Part shown: piece by piece, positions 15,378-15,760 of the stretch
Layout of the letters: each line of letters begins with the position of its first letter
Numbering within the stretch: position 1 is the first letter of the stretch
Assembly (NCBI GenBank): GCA_020427865.1
Contig: JAGQNX010000059.1
Location: forward strand, 1 to 15,760
DNA: 15,760 nt
Source: a candidate division WWE3 bacterium
GTDB taxonomy: Bacteria > Patescibacteriota > WWE3 > UBA101185 > UBA10185
Direction: 5' to 3'
Program-made: the position numbers and the translations under genes
The notes under the pieces: model-generated
Database searches by the model: none
What the model was told of the DNA's origin: nothing
The model's input: only the letters and a program-made list of their open reading frames with translations

Positions 15378-15760
15378 ATGGCTGTTATAAAAACGAGCCT
15401 AGTTGCTGGAGGAGCGGGCTTTATAGGCTCTAATTTATGTGAATATCTTATAAAAAAGGGACGCAATGTTATCTGTGTGGATAATTTGTTTACAGGTAAC
15501 AGAGAAAACATTAGAAACCTTTTAGTTAAAGATAACTTTTTATTCATTAATCACGATGTGGTTAATCCATTATTTTTAGACGAAATGCTCATAGACGAGG
15601 TATATAATCTCACGTGTTCAGGAGCAGCAGTACATTTTCAATATAATGCAATTAGAACCCTAAAGATTAACACTATTGGCACTATGAATCTTTTAGGGCT
15701 TGCAAAAAAACACAAAGCTAAGTTTCTACAAGTTTCTAGCGCAGGGGTATACGGAGACCC
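15378..15760 (+). CDS. UXS-like NDP-sugar epimerase/dehydratase (extended SDR), 3' end beyond the window
   Basis: An open frame of 127 complete codons runs off the right edge. It begins with the dinucleotide loop GGAGFIG (residues 11-17) and an acidic D35 (CVDN) after strand 2, so it binds NAD. The stretch INHDV..PL...DEVYNL...VHFQYN..RT...NTIGTMNLLGLAKK (57-111, gapped) is closely like UDP-glucuronate decarboxylase (UXS). Two signature sites differ: the UXS 'CPASP' is CSGAA (80-84), and the UXS 'TSEVYG' is SAGVYG (121-126), so the catalytic Glu is Gly while the Ser/Thr is kept, as in GalE-type epimerases. It may epimerise or dehydrate a nucleotide sugar for envelope glycans. The Tyr-x3-Lys pair lies outside the window. 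The ATG has no Shine-Dalgarno site. Confidence 0.87.
   Translation, partial: MAVIKTSLVAGGAGFIGSNLCEYLIKKGRNVICVDNLFTGNRENIRNLLVKDNFLFINHDVVNPLFLDEMLIDEVYNLTCSGAAVHFQYNAIRTLKINTIGTMNLLGLAKKHKAKFLQVSSAGVYGD

Noticed and set aside
15245..15547. Minus-strand open frame across the aminotransferase end and epimerase start
   Set aside because: Both plus-strand genes are strongly recognised and this product has no family resemblance.
1..15760. Possible UGA recoding, as in some CPR lineages
   Set aside because: None of the long frames contains an internal TGA, and TGA serves as the stop of the GDPD-like gene in an ordinary ATGA overlap.
1..15760. tRNA genes, CRISPR arrays, insertion sequences or integration sites
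   Set aside because: I saw no cloverleaf-like sequence, spaced repeats, transposase-like protein or terminal inverted repeats by reading; short gaps leave little room for them.

Overview
The window is AT-rich, tightly packed bacterial DNA. It holds 15 protein genes, two of them cut by the window edges, and no RNA genes, insertion sequences or CRISPR array that I can recognise. The long frames contain no internal TGA, so the standard bacterial code fits. Small intergenic gaps, overlapping stop codons, scarce Shine-Dalgarno sites, an LPxTG-type surface protein with DUF11 repeats and several stripped-down protein families together suggest a Candidate Phyla Radiation (Patescibacteria) organism or a similarly reduced lineage. 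This is inference from style, not from a marker gene, and I hold it at moderate to low confidence.

Layout, left to right. (1) Positions 3-2027 (+) carry the 3' nine-tenths or so of a copper P1B-type ATPase whose N-terminus lies off the window. (2) Positions 5601-2090 (-) carry a compact five-gene run, read right to left: membrane protein, divergent Nudix protein, oligoribonuclease (orn), GDPD-like protein with a degraded active site, and class I methyltransferase. Gaps are 7, 21 and 5 nt, then a 4-nt ATGA overlap, so this is probably one operon. (3) Positions 5685-6863 (+) carry an MFS transporter. (4) azoR (-, 7598-7017) ends in a clear intrinsic terminator. It diverges from a small GIY-YIG protein (+, 7726-8022) across a 127-nt promoter region. 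(5) Positions 11196-8012 (-) carry a membrane-tethered NMT1/THI5-like binding protein followed after 2 nt by a CHASE-PAS-histidine kinase; no transporter genes are visible. (6) A GNAT acetyltransferase (+) converges with a secreted, Cys-rich, DUF11, LPTTG-anchored protein (-). (7) A single-domain response regulator (+, 13745) is followed by a PLP aminotransferase (+, 14171). (8) The start of a UXS-like NDP-sugar short-chain dehydrogenase/epimerase (+, from 15378) runs off the right edge.

How they may work together. The binding protein and the kinase look like a split extracellular sensor. The lone receiver protein 2.5 kb away is the only response regulator in view and is a candidate partner. 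The orn/Nudix/GDPD/methyltransferase run looks like a nucleotide and phosphodiester turnover cassette, but its Nudix and GDPD members have lost or changed key residues. The surface protein and the sugar-nucleotide enzyme point to cell-envelope work. The most unusual points are the degraded GDPD site, the Nudix protein with an enlarged Nudix box and a His/Cys cluster, the missing catalytic Glu in the UXS-like enzyme, and promoters placed so that transcripts would be leaderless or nearly so.
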